This document shows positions 32,875-40,679 of a stretch of DNA of 64,000 nt, piece by piece; the first letter of the stretch is position 1; every line of letters begins with the position of its first letter. This stretch comes from CAIVVT01 sp052145115 (GTDB taxonomy: Bacteria > Acidobacteriota > Terriglobia > Bryobacterales > Bryobacteraceae). The stretch lies in the NCBI GenBank assembly GCA_052145115.1, contig JBKQPG010000028.1, forward strand, positions 124,001 through 188,000. The letters run 5' to 3'. A program made the translations under genes and the position numbers. The notes beneath the pieces are model-generated. The model ran no database searches. It saw only the letters and a program-made list of their open reading frames with translations, and was not told the DNA's origin.

Positions 32875-33929
32875 GCGCTCAACCTCTGCGGTAGAACCAC
32901 TATTTTCAAGGATCTGGCGGCCGGATGCAACGCCATACCTATCCCTTGATTGATCTCGTTGAGCGGAAGTCTGTGCGATACAAGAAGATCCACGGGCAGT
33001 TCGCCGCTAAACACGAGCCTCGCCGTCTCCGGCTGCAAATCGATTGAGGCGCTGTAAACGCCCATCAAAGTCCGTTCCAGTTTGCAGATGCCGGCGCCCG
33101 AAAGTTCCACGCGTTCGGTATCCGAAGTCTGGGCGAACAGCAGGATGCGGCTGCCCGGCCGCGAGGCGGCCATCGCCTGCTCGACGATGCCGGGGACCGA
33201 GGCGGCGACGAAGACCTGATCCGCCCCGCGCCCGGCGGTCATTTTCCCGAGGAGCGCCGGCACGTCCGTTGTGCGCGGGTCCACGGCCTCGCGTGCGCCG
33301 AAGCGGCGGGCCAGCGCCAGGCGTTCAGGAATCGTGTCGGTGGCCACGATCGTGGCGCCGCTGCGCGCCACCAACATCGTGAAAATCAGCCCGATCGGCC
33401 CCTGCCCCTGGATCAGCACCACGTCACCGGGCTGGGGATCCATGGCTACGGCTGCTTTGTGACACGTGTTGACCGGTTCGACGAAGCTGGCCGCCTCGAA
33501 GCTGACGCCTTCCGGAATCCGCTCCACGCCGTCGCGCACGATCCAGTCCATCACGCGGATGTATTGCGCGAAGCCGCCCCCGGCCGGCTCAAAGCCCGCC
33601 GTGATGCCCACCCGCTTGTAGCCCTCGCATTGGGCGTAGAGCTGGCGGTCGCAATAGAAGCAGTTCCGGCAGGGGATGTGATGGAACGCCACCACGCGAT
33701 CGCCGGGCTGGAACTTCGTAACCCCCGCGCCCGCCCCCACTACCACGCCCGCCGTCTCATGACCGTAGATCCGCGGCGGCGGCAACAGGTCGTGTTCGAC
33801 CTTCTTGAGATCGGTGTGGCAGATCCCACAACATTCCACGCGCACCAGCAGCTCCCCGGCTCCGATTTCGGGCACCGGCACGGTCTGAATCTCGATGCGT
33901 CCGTGACCCACGTACACCGCGGCCCGCAT
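32871..33929 (-). CDS. Zinc-type medium-chain dehydrogenase 2 in hopanoid operon
   Basis: The 352-residue protein has the same family layout as the previous gene: catalytic ligands ECCGICHTDLK (about 35-45) and YGHE, structural lobe CRNCFYCDRQLYAQC, and cofactor site VVLIQGQGPIGLIF. The two are clear paralogues but well diverged. The ATG at 33929 is chosen because MRAAVYVGHGRIEI is the usual beginning and it lies 10 bp after the hpnG stop; the frame stays open 54 codons upstream inside hpnG. The tight packing suggests the two act together, perhaps as a heteromeric or sequential redox pair on a hopanoid intermediate. Confidence 0.87.
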   Translation of the reverse strand: MRAAVYVGHGRIEIQTVPVPEIGAGELLVRVECCGICHTDLKKVEHDLLPPPRIYGHETAGVVVGAGAGVTKFQPGDRVVAFHHIPCRNCFYCDRQLYAQCEGYKRVGITAGFEPAGGGFAQYIRVMDWIVRDGVERIPEGVSFEAASFVEPVNTCHKAAVAMDPQPGDVVLIQGQGPIGLIFTMLVARSGATIVATDTIPERLALARRFGAREAVDPRTTDVPALLGKMTAGRGADQVFVAASVPGIVEQAMAASRPGSRILLFAQTSDTERVELSGAGICKLERTLMGVYSASIDLQPETARLVFSGELPVDLLVSHRLPLNEINQGIGMALHPAARSLKIVVLPQRLSA

Positions 33930-33939
33930 CTGTTTCTGC

Positions 33940-34656
33940 TCAGGCAAAGCGAGCGTGGACAAGAGACTCCCCCAATCGTTCGATGGATCTGCGGCATTGA
34001 CGGTCGAAGCGCAACACAGCGGGCACGAGCCACGGCCGCAGCGCGCAAGCCGCGCCGATCCGGACCCGGGAAAACCGTCCCTCGGCATCACGAAAATGGT
34101 TGAAATTCAAGGGCAATCCCTCGTCCGCGCCATCGCTGACCGCCTTCAGGCAATAAAACGGCACCCCTCTTTCTCGCGCGCGTTCGGCCACCTGGGCCGC
34201 TTCCATTTCGATGATCGCCGCGGTGCTTTCGGCTCCCAGCCGGCGCTTTTCCCCGGCCGAAACCGCCACCCGGTCCAGAGACAGCGCACGGACCGCCGGC
34301 CCGGCGGCGGCGACCGTGCCGCCCGGCCAGCGCCGGCCCTGGCCATCGATCACTTCCCCGGCCTGGACCACGGCTCCTGGCTGCAGAGCTTTATCGAGAG
34401 CGCCGCACAGCCCCACACTGACCACGCACCCGGCGTGCGCCCTGGCGAGCGCCTCCTCCGCTGCCAGGCCCGCCAGGCGCCCGGGGCCATTGGCGGCCAG
34501 CAGCCACTGCGAGGCGCCCACTTCGGCCAGCCAGGCCTGCCCGACAGTCCAGCCCGCCAACGCAGTGACCGCCCGGGCGCGCCGCAGCAGCCCGGCAAAC
34601 TCCCGCGCCTCGGCCGCCACCAGCACCACGTCCACCGCCAGCTCAGCAGTAGCCAT
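33940..34656 (-). CDS. hpnG: Hopanoid-associated phosphorylase HpnG
   Basis: The 238-residue protein has the purine nucleoside phosphorylase / MTAN fold: VSVGLCGALDKALQPGAVV (about 79-97), the catalytic-site helix AAIIEMEAAQVAERARERG and FYCLKAVSDGADEG. In hopanoid producers HpnG removes adenine from adenosylhopane, giving (phospho)ribosylhopane. The assignment rests mainly on the neighbours, because the fold is shared with general nucleosidases. It overlaps the 3' end of hpnA by 14 bp. Confidence 0.82.
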   Translation of the reverse strand: MATAELAVDVVLVAAEAREFAGLLRRARAVTALAGWTVGQAWLAEVGASQWLLAANGPGRLAGLAAEEALARAHAGCVVSVGLCGALDKALQPGAVVQAGEVIDGQGRRWPGGTVAAAGPAVRALSLDRVAVSAGEKRRLGAESTAAIIEMEAAQVAERARERGVPFYCLKAVSDGADEGLPLNFNHFRDAEGRFSRVRIGAACALRPWLVPAVLRFDRQCRRSIERLGESLVHARFA

Positions 34657-35617
34657 GGCTCTGAAACCATTCCACGGCTTTACGCAGCGCCACTTCGGCC
34701 GGCGAGGGATGGAAACCGAGTTCGCGTTCCGCCTTGGCGTGCGTAACCCACATCTTCTTGCGAGCCATCTGCACCGCCGCCAGCGGCACCCGCGGCGGCT
34801 TGCCGGTCAGTCCGGCCAGGGCCGTCGAGACCGCCCCGGCCAGCCACGCCACGCCCCACGGAATCTGCGTTTTCGGCGCCGGCCGCCCGCTGATCCGGAA
34901 GAGCTTCTCGAAGATCTCGCGAAGCGTCAAGTTCTCGCTGCCCAGAATGTAGCGCTCGCCCGGGCGCCCGTGCTCGCACGCCAGCCAGTGGCCTTCGGCG
35001 GTCTCCCGCGCGTCGACGATGTTCAGGCCCGTGTCGAGGTAGGCCGGCATTCCCCCGCGCAGAAAATCGACGATCGTCTGGCCCGTCGGCGTCGGTCTCA
35101 CGTCGTGTTCCCCTACTGGCGCCGTGGGATTGACGATCACCACCGGCAACCCTTTGCGAGCATACTCCAGCGCCACCTGTTCCGCCTGGAACTTCGACCG
35201 TTTATACGGACCGGCCATGTCGGACAGCGTTACGGCCGTCGTTTCGTCCCCCACGCCGCCTTTGACGAACCCGATGCAGCCCACGGTGCTGGTGTAGACG
35301 ATGCGCTCGATGCCCTGGCGTGACGCGGCCTCCAGGATGTTGCGCGTGCCTTCCACGTTGGAGCGGTACATTTCGCGAGCGTCGCGCACCCACAGCCGGT
35401 AGTCCGCGGCCACATGAAACACCAGCCCGCAGCCGGCCACGGCGCGCCGGACCGACTCGGCGTCGCGCAGGTCGCCAGGGACGAGCTCGGCGTCCAGATC
35501 GCGCGCTGCTTCCGGACGCCGCACCAGCGCCCGCACGGCGATCCCACGCTGGCGCAGCACCTGCACGACGTGCCAGCCCAGAAATCCCGTGGCGCCTGTG
35601 ACCAGAGCCGGTTTCAT
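34643..35617 (-). CDS. hpnA: Hopanoid-associated sugar epimerase HpnA
   Basis: This 324-residue short-chain dehydrogenase/epimerase-like protein begins MKPALVTGATGFLGWHV (NAD site) and has the YKRSK catalytic pair (Tyr and Lys, about 149-153). Other blocks are PTAPVGEHDVRPTPTG and FHPSPAEVALRKAVEWF at the end. It matches HpnA, found in most hpn clusters and tied to sugar head-group or side-chain modification. The start is fixed by the N-terminal Rossmann motif. The gene lies between shc and hpnG. Confidence 0.88.
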   Translation of the reverse strand: MKPALVTGATGFLGWHVVQVLRQRGIAVRALVRRPEAARDLDAELVPGDLRDAESVRRAVAGCGLVFHVAADYRLWVRDAREMYRSNVEGTRNILEAASRQGIERIVYTSTVGCIGFVKGGVGDETTAVTLSDMAGPYKRSKFQAEQVALEYARKGLPVVIVNPTAPVGEHDVRPTPTGQTIVDFLRGGMPAYLDTGLNIVDARETAEGHWLACEHGRPGERYILGSENLTLREIFEKLFRISGRPAPKTQIPWGVAWLAGAVSTALAGLTGKPPRVPLAAVQMARKKMWVTHAKAERELGFHPSPAEVALRKAVEWFQSHGYC

Positions 35618-35681
35618 TTCAACCTCCAACGCCCACGGGCTGAGGGCTCGGCCGGGTCGCGACTCCCAGCCATCCGCGGCT

Positions 35682-37616
35682 TCACCCAGCCTCGCTGAAC
35701 ACGGCCGTTCCCTTTTGGTATTCGGCCAGCGCGAGCACCGGGAAGACATCCCGGTACAGGTGATACTGCAGATAGAACACGCGCGGAATTGCCGTTCGCG
35801 TGGCCACACTCTCCTCCCAAGCGCCGTCCTGGCGTTGTGTCCCGACCAGATATTCTATGCCCCGGCGGACGCTCTCGCTGCTCGAGTCGCCCCCGGCCAA
35901 AAGGCCCAGCACGGCCCAGGCCGTCTGCGAGGGCGCACTCGGTGCCTCAACGAAGCTGCGGCGATCGTAACTCGCGCAGCTCTCGCCCCACCCGCCGTCG
36001 GCGTTCTGGATCGAGCGCAGCCACTCGCCGCCGCGCAGCACCTCCGCTTCGCGCTCGTCGTAGCCCGCCGCGCGCAGCCCGCGCAGCGCCAGAAACGTGC
36101 CGTAGATGTAGTTCACCCCCCAGCGCCCTGGCCACGAGCCGTCGCGCTCCTGGGTCTTCAGCAGGTACCGCACTCCGCGCATCACGGCCGGATGCTCTGG
36201 TCTCACGCCCCATCGCGCCAGCGCTTCCAGGACGCGCCCGGTAATGTCTGGGCAGGTCCGATCGAGCATCGCCTCGCGATCGGCGAACGGAAGGTGGTTC
36301 AGCAGCTCCCAGTCGTTATCCGTGTCCCACGCCGCCCAGCCGCCGTCCTTGGACTGCATCGCCAGGAGCCACGCGATGGCCCGCCGCGCCGCTTCTCCCA
36401 GGCCCGGCACGCCCGCCGTCTGTGCCTGAGCCAGCGCCAGCAGCACCATCGCCGTGTCGTCGACGTCGGGGTAGAACTCGTTGGCGAATTGGAAATACCA
36501 GCCCCCGGGCTCGGTCTTGGGACGCTTGATCGACCAGTCGCCCTTGTGGCGTACCTCCTTTGAAAGCAGCCATCGCGTTGCGGTTTCCACCGCCTGCGGC
36601 GTCGCCGTGCCCGACTCTCCCAGCGCAAACAGTGCCAGCGCCGTGTCCCAGACCGCTGAAAAGGAGGGCTGCAACTGGAATCGCCTCGGCTGGTCGATCA
36701 ACAGGTCGTCGAAGTGCCGTTGGGCTTCCTGCCGTTCCGGCGACTCGGGACCGTAGCCCAACACGTCCAGCGCCATGATGGAGTACATCACCGGCGCGTA
36801 CATCGCCCCCAGGCCGTCGGAGCGCTCGAAGCGCGCCAGCATCCATTTCTCGGCCGCGTGCACGGCTTGCTTGCGGATCCAGCGTGGGCCACGGCGCTGC
36901 CAGCTCTTCACAACGCCGTCCAGGCGAAGGAAAAAGTTATGCCACGAGAAGAACGCCGGTTCGCGCTGAAAGTCCAACGGCTGGCCCGGCTGGAACAACT
37001 CCTCAAGCGTGAATCCGGCCGGCACGCGCCCGCCTTCGCCGGCCAGCGCCTGCACGATCGACAGCGGCACCAGGATGGTCCGCATCCACCACGCCATCCG
37101 GTACAGCAGTTGGCCGCACAGGATCAGCTCCGGCGGCACTGTCGCCGCCTGGTTTCGCGGATACAGATTGAACAAGCTCAGGTGGATTTTGACGAAGCTG
37201 TTGGCCGCCTGAATGCCGCCCATGGCCAGGATGCGCTGGCGCAGCCGGGCCATGGCCTCGCCGTGGGCCGGAACTCCGGCCAGCTTCAGAGCGCAATACG
37301 CCTTCACGCTGGCGCTGGCCTCGGAGGGCCCTTGCGGGTAGATGCTGAAGCCCCCGTCACTCTGCTGGCGCGCCAGGATTGAAGCCGCCGCGCGGGCGAT
37401 CTGGGCCGTATTCGGCGGATTCCAGGCATCCCCCTGCGGCGGATGCAGCCACAACTGCAGCAGAATCCAGTCCGCCTCCAGAGTGCAATCACTGCTCACT
37501 CCGGCGTGCCAGTAGCCTTCCGCCGTCCGCAGCCCCAGCAATCGGATGGCGGCGCGATGGGCGGCCTGGGAGACACCGGCCAGCCCGGGGCCGGCCATCC
37601 GCGGACCCGGGCTCAT
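35682..37616 (-). CDS. shc: Squalene-hopene cyclase
   Basis: The 644-residue class II terpene cyclase turns squalene into hopene/hopanol at the membrane. The protonating motif DVDDTAM is near residue 386. Several QW repeats are visible (QQSDGGFSIY, QSKDGGWAAWD, QERDGSWPGRWGVNYIYGTF, QNADGGWGES, QRQDGAWEE). Length matches the family. Its ATG overlaps the ispH stop in an ATGA junction, which implies translational coupling. It is the key enzyme of the operon. Confidence 0.96.
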   Translation of the reverse strand: MSPGPRMAGPGLAGVSQAAHRAAIRLLGLRTAEGYWHAGVSSDCTLEADWILLQLWLHPPQGDAWNPPNTAQIARAAASILARQQSDGGFSIYPQGPSEASASVKAYCALKLAGVPAHGEAMARLRQRILAMGGIQAANSFVKIHLSLFNLYPRNQAATVPPELILCGQLLYRMAWWMRTILVPLSIVQALAGEGGRVPAGFTLEELFQPGQPLDFQREPAFFSWHNFFLRLDGVVKSWQRRGPRWIRKQAVHAAEKWMLARFERSDGLGAMYAPVMYSIMALDVLGYGPESPERQEAQRHFDDLLIDQPRRFQLQPSFSAVWDTALALFALGESGTATPQAVETATRWLLSKEVRHKGDWSIKRPKTEPGGWYFQFANEFYPDVDDTAMVLLALAQAQTAGVPGLGEAARRAIAWLLAMQSKDGGWAAWDTDNDWELLNHLPFADREAMLDRTCPDITGRVLEALARWGVRPEHPAVMRGVRYLLKTQERDGSWPGRWGVNYIYGTFLALRGLRAAGYDEREAEVLRGGEWLRSIQNADGGWGESCASYDRRSFVEAPSAPSQTAWAVLGLLAGGDSSSESVRRGIEYLVGTQRQDGAWEESVATRTAIPRVFYLQYHLYRDVFPVLALAEYQKGTAVFSEAG

Positions 37617-38596
37617 AGGGCCGGCTGGATCGAGGCCGCCGGCAGGATGCCGTTCTGCAGCTCTTGCGGCAACTGAAAACGCACATCCTCATCCACGATG
37701 TCCAGCTCCTCGAGTGCCGAATAGCCCTTCCCCCGCAACGCCTCCACCAACTCTCCCACCAAGTGCTCGGGGGCCGAGGCGCCCGCCGTCACGGAGACCG
37801 TCTGCACACCGTCGAACCATTCCTCTCGGAGAAACGAGCGGTCGTCCAGCAGGTACGCCGGCACGTTCGACTTCTGGCAGACCTCCACCAGGCGCTTGGA
37901 ATTGGAACTGTTCTGGGATCCGACCACCAATAGCAATTGGCACAGTGGCGCCACCGCCTTGACCGCCAGTTGGCGGTTCTCGGTGGCGTAGCAGATGTCC
38001 TGCGACTTTGGTCCGACGATCTTGGGGAACCGCCGCTTGAGAATCTCAATCACACCGCGCGTTTCGTCCAGGCTCAACGTCGTCTGGGTCAGAAAGCAAA
38101 CCCGCTCCGGATCGGGCAACTGCACCGCTTCGGCGTCCTGTTCGGTTTCCACGATCATCGTGTTTGCCGGCGCCTCGCCGAAGGTGCCATCGATCTCCTC
38201 GTGGTCGCGGTGGCCGATCAACAGGATCGTATAGCCCTGGCGGGCGAACTTCACCGCCTCCAGGTGCACTTTCGTCACCAGCGGACAGGTCGCGTCCACC
38301 ACCTGCAGTTGGCGCTCCCTGGCCTGCTGCCGCACCGCCGGCGAGACCCCGTGGGCGCTGAAGATCACGCGGCTGCCGACTGGCGCCTGGTGCAGCTCGT
38401 CCACGAAAATCGCCCCGTGGTCCCGCAGGTCGTCCACCACGTGGCGGTTATGGACGATCTCCTTGCGCACGTAGATGGGCGAGCCGTACAGGTCAAGCGC
38501 AATCTTGACGACATCGATAGCGCGTACCACGCCGGCGCAGAAACCCCTTGGGCGCAAAAGGATAACCTTCTTGCTGCTGGTTCCGGTCGGTGGCAT
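37613..38596 (-). CDS. ispH: 4-hydroxy-3-methylbut-2-enyl diphosphate reductase IspH
   Basis: The 327-residue iron-sulfur enzyme of the non-mevalonate pathway makes IPP and DMAPP. The three cluster cysteines are in RGFCAGVVRA (about 18), VDATCPLVTK (about 99) and SQDICYATENRQ (about 200). FSAHGVSP and GSQNSSNSKRLVEV are family blocks. It is the first gene of the hopanoid operon and overlaps shc by 4 bp, coupling isoprenoid supply to cyclisation. Whether this is the only ispH copy cannot be seen here. Confidence 0.95.
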   Translation of the reverse strand: MPPTGTSSKKVILLRPRGFCAGVVRAIDVVKIALDLYGSPIYVRKEIVHNRHVVDDLRDHGAIFVDELHQAPVGSRVIFSAHGVSPAVRQQARERQLQVVDATCPLVTKVHLEAVKFARQGYTILLIGHRDHEEIDGTFGEAPANTMIVETEQDAEAVQLPDPERVCFLTQTTLSLDETRGVIEILKRRFPKIVGPKSQDICYATENRQLAVKAVAPLCQLLLVVGSQNSSNSKRLVEVCQKSNVPAYLLDDRSFLREEWFDGVQTVSVTAGASAPEHLVGELVEALRGKGYSALEELDIVDEDVRFQLPQELQNGILPAASIQPAL

Positions 38597-38754
38597 ATGG
38601 ATCGTCCCATTATATCAGCCGGGTTCTCGCGCGCCCGCTGCGGCGGCTCCCCTCCCCGCCCGGCCGGGCAGCCTTTACACTGAAAGGAAGAGAACCGCCA
38701 GCCGCGCCAGCCGCGCTGCGGCCTGCGTTCAGACAGTCGTTGCCCCAAGAACCA

Positions 38755-39978
38755 ATGCAGCCTCCTCATTCGCCCGTCCAGGAAGTCGTCGAAGCCGAAG
38801 GGCACCTGATCGACTCGCACATCATGGAGCAGATCTTCGACACCGTGATCGAGTTCAACGGTCATTTCAACGTCGAGCACTTCTTCATCGGCCGCACCAA
38901 TGCCGAACCTTCGCGCCTGCGCCTGCGCGTCGAAGCCGATTCGGCCGGGGAGATGGAGGGCCTGCTGTCGCGTCTGCTGGAGTTGGGCTGCTCGCCGGCC
39001 GACGGCGCCGACGCGCAGTGGCGAACGATCGAGCGCGACCGCTGCGCGCCCGAGGATTTCTACTCCACCACCAACCATCGCACGCTGGTGCGCCGCGACG
39101 GCGCCTGGCACCAGGTGCGGCGGCAGCGCATGGACGCGCTGATCGTGTGGCAGGATGGCTCGCCGATCTGCCGCCGGTTGCGCGACATCCGCGCCGGGGA
39201 CGAGGTGGTAGCGGGCATGAAGGGCATCCGCGTGATCCCCGAGTCGAAGGAGCGCGACCGCCTGGCGTTCGCCTTCATGTCCAACGGCATCTCCTCGGAG
39301 CGCCAGGTCGAGACGGCGGTGCGCCAGACCGCCGCGCTGATGCGCCACTGCCGCGAGGCGCGCCAGCCGATCGTCGTCGTGGCCGGGCCGGTGGTGGTCC
39401 ATACCGGCGGCAACACGGCGCTGGCGGCGCTGGTGCGCGAGGGTTGGGTGGGCGCGCTGCTGGCCGGCAACGCCCTGGGGGTACACGACATCGAAGCGGC
39501 GATGCTCGGCACCTCGCTGGGCATCCGCCTGAGCGACGGCCGCCAGGCCGAGCACGGCCACCGCAACCACATGCGGGCCATCAACACCGTCTATCACGCC
39601 GGCTCCATCGCCCAGGCGGTGCGGCTGGGGCGGGTGACGAAGGGCATTCTGTACGAATGCGTTACGCACGGCGTGCCATTCGTGCTGGCCGGCAGCCTGA
39701 GGGACGACGGTCCGCTGCCTGAGACCATCACTGACATGAACGCCGCCCAGGACGCCTACGCCGAACACCTGCGCGGCGCGGGTCTGGTGCTGTGCCTGGG
39801 CTCCATGCTGCACTCCATCGCCGCCGGCAACATGCTCCCCGGGTGGGTGAAGACGGTGTGCGTGGACATCAACCCGGCGGTCGCCACCAAGCTCAGCGAC
39901 CGCGGCTCCGGCCAGGCGCTGGGGGTGGTCACCGACGCCGGGATCTTTCTTGACCGTCTGGCGAAGATACTAGCTTGA
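38755..39978 (+). CDS. TIGR00300/LOR-SDH family, ornithine cyclodeaminase type
   Basis: The 407-residue protein has two parts. The N-terminal LOR/SDH bifunctional-enzyme region is at about 15-110 (EGHLIDSHIMEQIFDTVIE..., DFYSTTNHRT). The C-terminal Rossmann region is at about 195-405 (VVVAGPVVVHTGGNTALAALVREG, GNALGVHDIEAAMLGTSLG, VCVDINPAVATKLSDRG). This is the architecture of TIGR00300, whose cyanobacterial relatives (C-terminal part of AgrE/ArgZ) convert ornithine to proline and ammonia. It is divergent from the hopanoid operon, with 158 bp between the starts. Confidence 0.75.
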   Translation: MQPPHSPVQEVVEAEGHLIDSHIMEQIFDTVIEFNGHFNVEHFFIGRTNAEPSRLRLRVEADSAGEMEGLLSRLLELGCSPADGADAQWRTIERDRCAPEDFYSTTNHRTLVRRDGAWHQVRRQRMDALIVWQDGSPICRRLRDIRAGDEVVAGMKGIRVIPESKERDRLAFAFMSNGISSERQVETAVRQTAALMRHCREARQPIVVVAGPVVVHTGGNTALAALVREGWVGALLAGNALGVHDIEAAMLGTSLGIRLSDGRQAEHGHRNHMRAINTVYHAGSIAQAVRLGRVTKGILYECVTHGVPFVLAGSLRDDGPLPETITDMNAAQDAYAEHLRGAGLVLCLGSMLHSIAAGNMLPGWVKTVCVDINPAVATKLSDRGSGQALGVVTDAGIFLDRLAKILA

Positions 39979-40092
39979 GCCTCCTGCCTCAATCCCTTGA
40001 TCTTGAGGTTCTATCGAATCGCCATGGCCCTGGACCCAGGGACTGCCCGCCCCGCCTCGACCGCTCGCCCCAGCCCTGCCAACCCGCCAATT

Positions 40093-40110
40093 CGACATTT
40101 CGACACGACA
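40093..40110 (+). repeat. CGACATTTCGACACGACA, copy B1
   Basis: This is an 18-bp exact match to 9472-9489, also preceded by GCCAA and T/G (GCCAATT here, GCCAAACG there). It is followed by CCACCCCCTGTCGAATTGTC, which contains the TGTCG half site on the opposite strand. Confidence 0.65.
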
Positions 40111-40274
40111 CCACCCCCTGTCGAATTGTCATACTAACTCACCCGGCTCATGATCCAATCGCAACCGCCTTCTTCCGTGTATCGATCTGATTCAACGATT
40201 CTTACATATCCTTTCTCGCCTCCCGGCCCGACCTTTCCCGAATCACTCTGCCGTCACACGCCGTATGACGAAAT

Positions 40275-40300
40275 GCGACACTTTGCGACATAAGTGTCGC
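40275..40300. repeat. Interrupted palindrome GCGACACTT/AAGTGTCGC
   Basis: Perfect 9-bp arms GCGACACTT (40275-40283) and AAGTGTCGC (40292-40300) flank the 8-nt centre TGCGACAT. The element at 9361-9385 has the same plan: arms GACACTT/AAGTGTC around an 8-nt centre with CGACA. On the minus strand it is preceded by GCCAAG, as in the other copies. Confidence 0.65.
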
Positions 40301-40612
40301 GCTTGGCTTTGTTCCTCCAATTTCCCGCGAACGCCCCTTCCACGCTCCGCCAATCGCACTCCCGCCGCCCGCGCCACCCCCTGCGCTGGTCGGGTTCCTG
40401 GAAGCGAGGACGCCAAGGTATGGATTCACACCCGTGGCGCAGGCGACGGCGCCCGGTCACAACGGCGATCCCTCTTTCGCCTCTTCCTTGTCAATGCCTT
40501 CCGTGTCTCCCCGCCATCCCTGCCCCCGAATTCGCTTGACACCGGCAGTATCGTGAATCTGGGAACGGGATCTGGCGAATCCTCCGGGCTGGTCTGACGG
40601 CCTTCCACACAA

Positions 40613-40654
40613 TGAAAAACCCGGCCACTACCGCCGTGGGCGGAATGGCCGGGT
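40613..40654 (-). terminator. Rho-independent terminator of the receptor gene
   Basis: On the minus strand ACCCGGCCA and TGGCCGGGT (40646-40654 and 40619-40627) pair perfectly around an 18-nt loop that has its own CCGCC/GGCGG pairing, and TTTTT follows. It lies 26 bp after the receptor stop codon. Confidence 0.88.
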
Positions 40655-40679
40655 CTTGGTTAACACTTAGCCGTTGGGG

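Larger units (their letters stand above)
39979..40679. other. Gene-free gap with CGACA-type repeats
   Basis: No credible gene was seen in about 700 bases. It contains repeats related to those at 9.1-9.5 kb: CGACATTTCGACACGACA at 40093-40110, an interrupted palindrome at 40275-40300, and TTGGCTTTGTTCCTCC at 40303-40318, the complement of 9121-9136. The terminator of the receptor gene lies at its right end. Confidence 0.7.
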
